Below are positions 5,952 to 7,619 of a DNA stretch of 7,619 nt, one piece after another (positions within the stretch are counted from its first letter, which is position 1; each line of letters opens with the position of its first letter). A model generated the notes under the pieces. It was given only the letters and a program-made list of their open reading frames with translations. It was not told the DNA's origin and searched no databases. This stretch comes from DASUFH01 sp036274645 (GTDB taxonomy: Bacteria; Acidobacteriota; Terriglobia; 20CM-2-55-15): the NCBI GenBank assembly GCA_036274645.1, contig DASUFH010000016.1, positions 1 to 7,619 of the forward strand. The letters are read 5' to 3'. Made by a program: the position numbers and the translations under genes.

Positions 5952-6142
5952 GGGACCCGGGGCAGCATTCCCCGGTTATCCATTGTCCATTGCCTGTTTT
6001 CCATTGTGACTTGTACTTCTTGCATTGTTCATTGGCCGGCTATCGGAACGAACAATGAAAGAGGCGCAAGTCACAATGGAAAACAGGCAATGAACAATGG
6101 ATAACCGGGGGCGGAAGGCGGCGAACGATCGGGTCCCCTACC
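5947..6142. repeat. Long imperfect palindrome filling the adaptor-pump gap, with CATTGTY heptamers
   Basis: The core arms 5970-6013 and 6067-6110 are 44 nt each and reverse-complementary at 43 positions; the one mismatch is C5987/A6093. Pairing continues inward with a few mismatches, including the exact 8-bp pair 6023-6030 / 6050-6057, to a small loop near 6039-6043. An outer 13-bp perfect pair, GGTAGGGGACCCG (5947-5959) and CGGGTCCCCTACC (6130-6142), encloses the core across an asymmetric internal loop (10 nt left, 19 nt right). The left arm includes the adaptor TAG stop (5949-5951), and the right arm ends 12 nt before the pump ATG. The arms hold 7-nt-phased variants of CATTGTY (e.g. CCATTGT-CCATTGC; on the right CAATGAA-CAATGGA). 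It contains no credible ORF, and no target duplication was found around it. Confidence 0.9.
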
Positions 6143-6154
6143 CCCCATTCATCC

Positions 6155-7619
6155 ATGAACGTCTCGCGCATTTTCATTCAACGGCCGATCGCGACCTCGC
6201 TCTTCATGGCCGCGATCGTGTTGGCCGGCGTTGCCGGCTATCGCGAACTGCCCGTGTCGGCTCTCCCGCAGGTGGACTATCCAACGATTCAGGTCGTGAC
6301 CTTTTATCCCGGCGCCGGCCCGGACGTGGTCGCCACATCCATCACCGCGCCCCTCGAAAGGCAGTTCGGTCAGGCGCCGGGACTGAAGCAGATGATCTCG
6401 ACGAGTTCGATGGGCTGTTCCCTGATCACGCTGCAGTTTGCGCTCGACCTCAGTATTGACGTGGCCGAACAGGACGTGCAGGCCGCGATCAACGCCGCGT
6501 CGAATTTCCTGCCGCGGGACCTTCCGAATCCTCCCATCTACAGCAAGATCAATCCGGCGGACGCGCCGGTTCTGACCCTGGCGCTCACTTCCGACACACT
6601 GCCGCTTTCGAAAGTGCAGGACTTTGCCGATACGCGTCTGGCCCAGAAGATTTCGCAATTATCCGGCGTCGGCCTGGTTCGCATCAGTGGCGGCAACAAG
6701 CCGGCCGTGCGGATTCAGGCCAATCCCGCCGCGCTGTCCCGTTACGGGCTCGGCATGGAGGATTTGAGGGCGGTCATCGCCGCGGCCAACGTGAACCAGG
6801 CGAAAGGCAGCTTCGACGGGCCGAAGCAGGCGTACACGATCGCCGGCAATGACCAGATTCTCCACAGCGATCTGTACCGTCCGCTCGTGATCGCCTATCG
6901 CAATGGCGCGCCCATCCGGCTATCGGACGTCGCCACGGTGCTTGACGGCGTCGAAAATGTGAAACAGGCGGCGTGGATGAACCGGACGCCGGCCATCATC
7001 GTCAACATCCAGCGCCAGCCCGGCGCCAACATCATCGCGGTGGTCGATCGCATCAAGGCCCGCCTGCCCGAACTCCAGCGCAGCATGCCGCCGTCCGTCA
7101 GGATCTCGATACTGACCGATCGGACCACCACGATTCGCGCCTCCGTCCGCAACGTTCAATCCGAGCTGTTGCTGACCGTGGGTCTCGTCGTAGCGGTCAT
7201 CTTCGTCTTTCTCAGAACCCTTTCCGGCACCGTTATTCCCAGCATCGCCGTGCCGGTCTCGCTCGTGGGCGCGTTTGGCGTGATGTATCTGGCCGGCTAC
7301 AGCCTGAACAATCTCACGCTGATCGCCCTGACGATTGCCACCGGATTCGTCGTCGACGACGCGATCGTCATGATCGAAAACGTCGCGCGCTATGTCGAAG
7401 CCGGCGATCGCCCGCGCGAGGCCGCCATCAAGGGCGCGGCGCAGATCGGCTTCACGATCATTTCGCTGACGGTCTCGCTGATCGCCGTGCTGATCCCGCT
7501 GCTCTTCATGGGAGACGTGGTGGGCCGGCTCTTCCGCGAATTCGCCGTCACGCTGAGCGTGACAATTCTCATCTCGGCGGTCGTATCGCTCACGCTGACG
7601 CCGATGATGAGCGCAAGAC
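6155..7619 (+). CDS. mdtB: RND multidrug efflux pump subunit, MdtB/MdtC-like, N-terminal half
   Basis: The frame is open from ATG 6155 to the window edge, giving 488 residues of a family usually about 1,030-1,050 long; the end is cut by the window, not by a stop. It begins with the standard RND N-terminus (MNVSRIFIQRPIATSLFMAA), with TM1 at about 12-30, then ELPVSALPQVDYPTIQV (31-47), the porter-domain segment TSITAPLERQFG (61-72) and AINAASNFLPRDLP (111-124). TM2-TM6 occupy about 338-484. TM4 carries the proton-relay pair D401-D402 in TGFVVDDAIVMIENV, and GRLFREFAVTLSVT (457-470) is the conserved loop after TM5. It is an inner-membrane drug/proton antiporter working with the adaptor encoded just before it. 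No Shine-Dalgarno is seen: the bases before ATG are C-rich and adjoin a large palindrome. Whether a second pump gene (mdtC) follows is not visible. Confidence 0.93.
   Translation, partial: MNVSRIFIQRPIATSLFMAAIVLAGVAGYRELPVSALPQVDYPTIQVVTFYPGAGPDVVATSITAPLERQFGQAPGLKQMISTSSMGCSLITLQFALDLSIDVAEQDVQAAINAASNFLPRDLPNPPIYSKINPADAPVLTLALTSDTLPLSKVQDFADTRLAQKISQLSGVGLVRISGGNKPAVRIQANPAALSRYGLGMEDLRAVIAAANVNQAKGSFDGPKQAYTIAGNDQILHSDLYRPLVIAYRNGAPIRLSDVATVLDGVENVKQAAWMNRTPAIIVNIQRQPGANIIAVVDRIKARLPELQRSMPPSVRISILTDRTTTIRASVRNVQSELLLTVGLVVAVIFVFLRTLSGTVIPSIAVPVSLVGAFGVMYLAGYSLNNLTLIALTIATGFVVDDAIVMIENVARYVEAGDRPREAAIKGAAQIGFTIISLTVSLIAVLIPLLFMGDVVGRLFREFAVTLSVTILISAVVSLTLTPMMSAR

Noticed and set aside
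5978..6105. CRISPR-like or IS-end interpretation of the CATTGT repeats
   Set aside because: There is no regular repeat-spacer pattern, no transposase frame and no evident target-site duplication; a palindromic repeat describes it better.
6097..6459. Frame of 120 codons starting inside the palindrome
   Set aside because: It overlaps the clear RND pump frame and yields Arg-rich shadow sequence.

Overview
This GC-rich window comes from a bacterium with a two-membrane (Gram-negative type) envelope. It carries a lipoprotein with a lipobox and an RND efflux adaptor/pump pair. Protein style (an MdtA-like adaptor, a DUF4870-type protein, a stand-alone relative of the plant L-arabinokinase) suggests a soil or sediment polysaccharide user such as an Acidobacteriota member. 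That assignment is an impression from motifs only, without phylogeny.

Region 1 (1-3652, + strand) is a compact sugar-utilisation operon. It holds the C-terminus of a GH51-like alpha-L-arabinofuranosidase, a galactose-1-phosphate uridylyltransferase (galT) after a 10-nt gap, and a GHMP sugar kinase overlapping galT by one base (TGATG). After a further 14 nt comes a sugar-binding lipoprotein with a good Shine-Dalgarno. The kinase would usually be labelled galactokinase, but its substrate motifs match plant L-arabinokinase (ARA1). With the arabinosidase alongside, L-arabinose is a real candidate substrate. The operon could therefore run from polysaccharide cleavage through uptake to a sugar 1-phosphate and a UDP-sugar. 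No ABC permease or ATPase follows the binding protein.

Region 2 (3653-4712) begins with a hairpin between convergent genes, then a minus-strand three-helix DUF4870-type membrane protein with a strong RBS. About 560 nt without an intact gene follows. It holds a degenerate tandem repeat, the decayed 5' end of a PmtA-like SAM-dependent methyltransferase (frameshifted at the SAM-binding glycine loop and lacking its body), and a 10-bp inverted repeat upstream of the efflux operon.

Region 3 (4713-7619, + strand) is an MdtA/MdtB-type RND multidrug efflux operon: a complete periplasmic adaptor and the first 488 residues of the pump, cut by the window edge. The roughly 200 nt between them is almost entirely one long imperfect palindrome. 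It overlaps the adaptor stop codon, ends 12 nt before the pump start, and contains degenerate CATTGTY heptamers. This palindrome and the arabinokinase-like kinase beside galT are the two most interesting items. I found no RNA genes, CRISPR array, transposase or clearly new multi-gene system.
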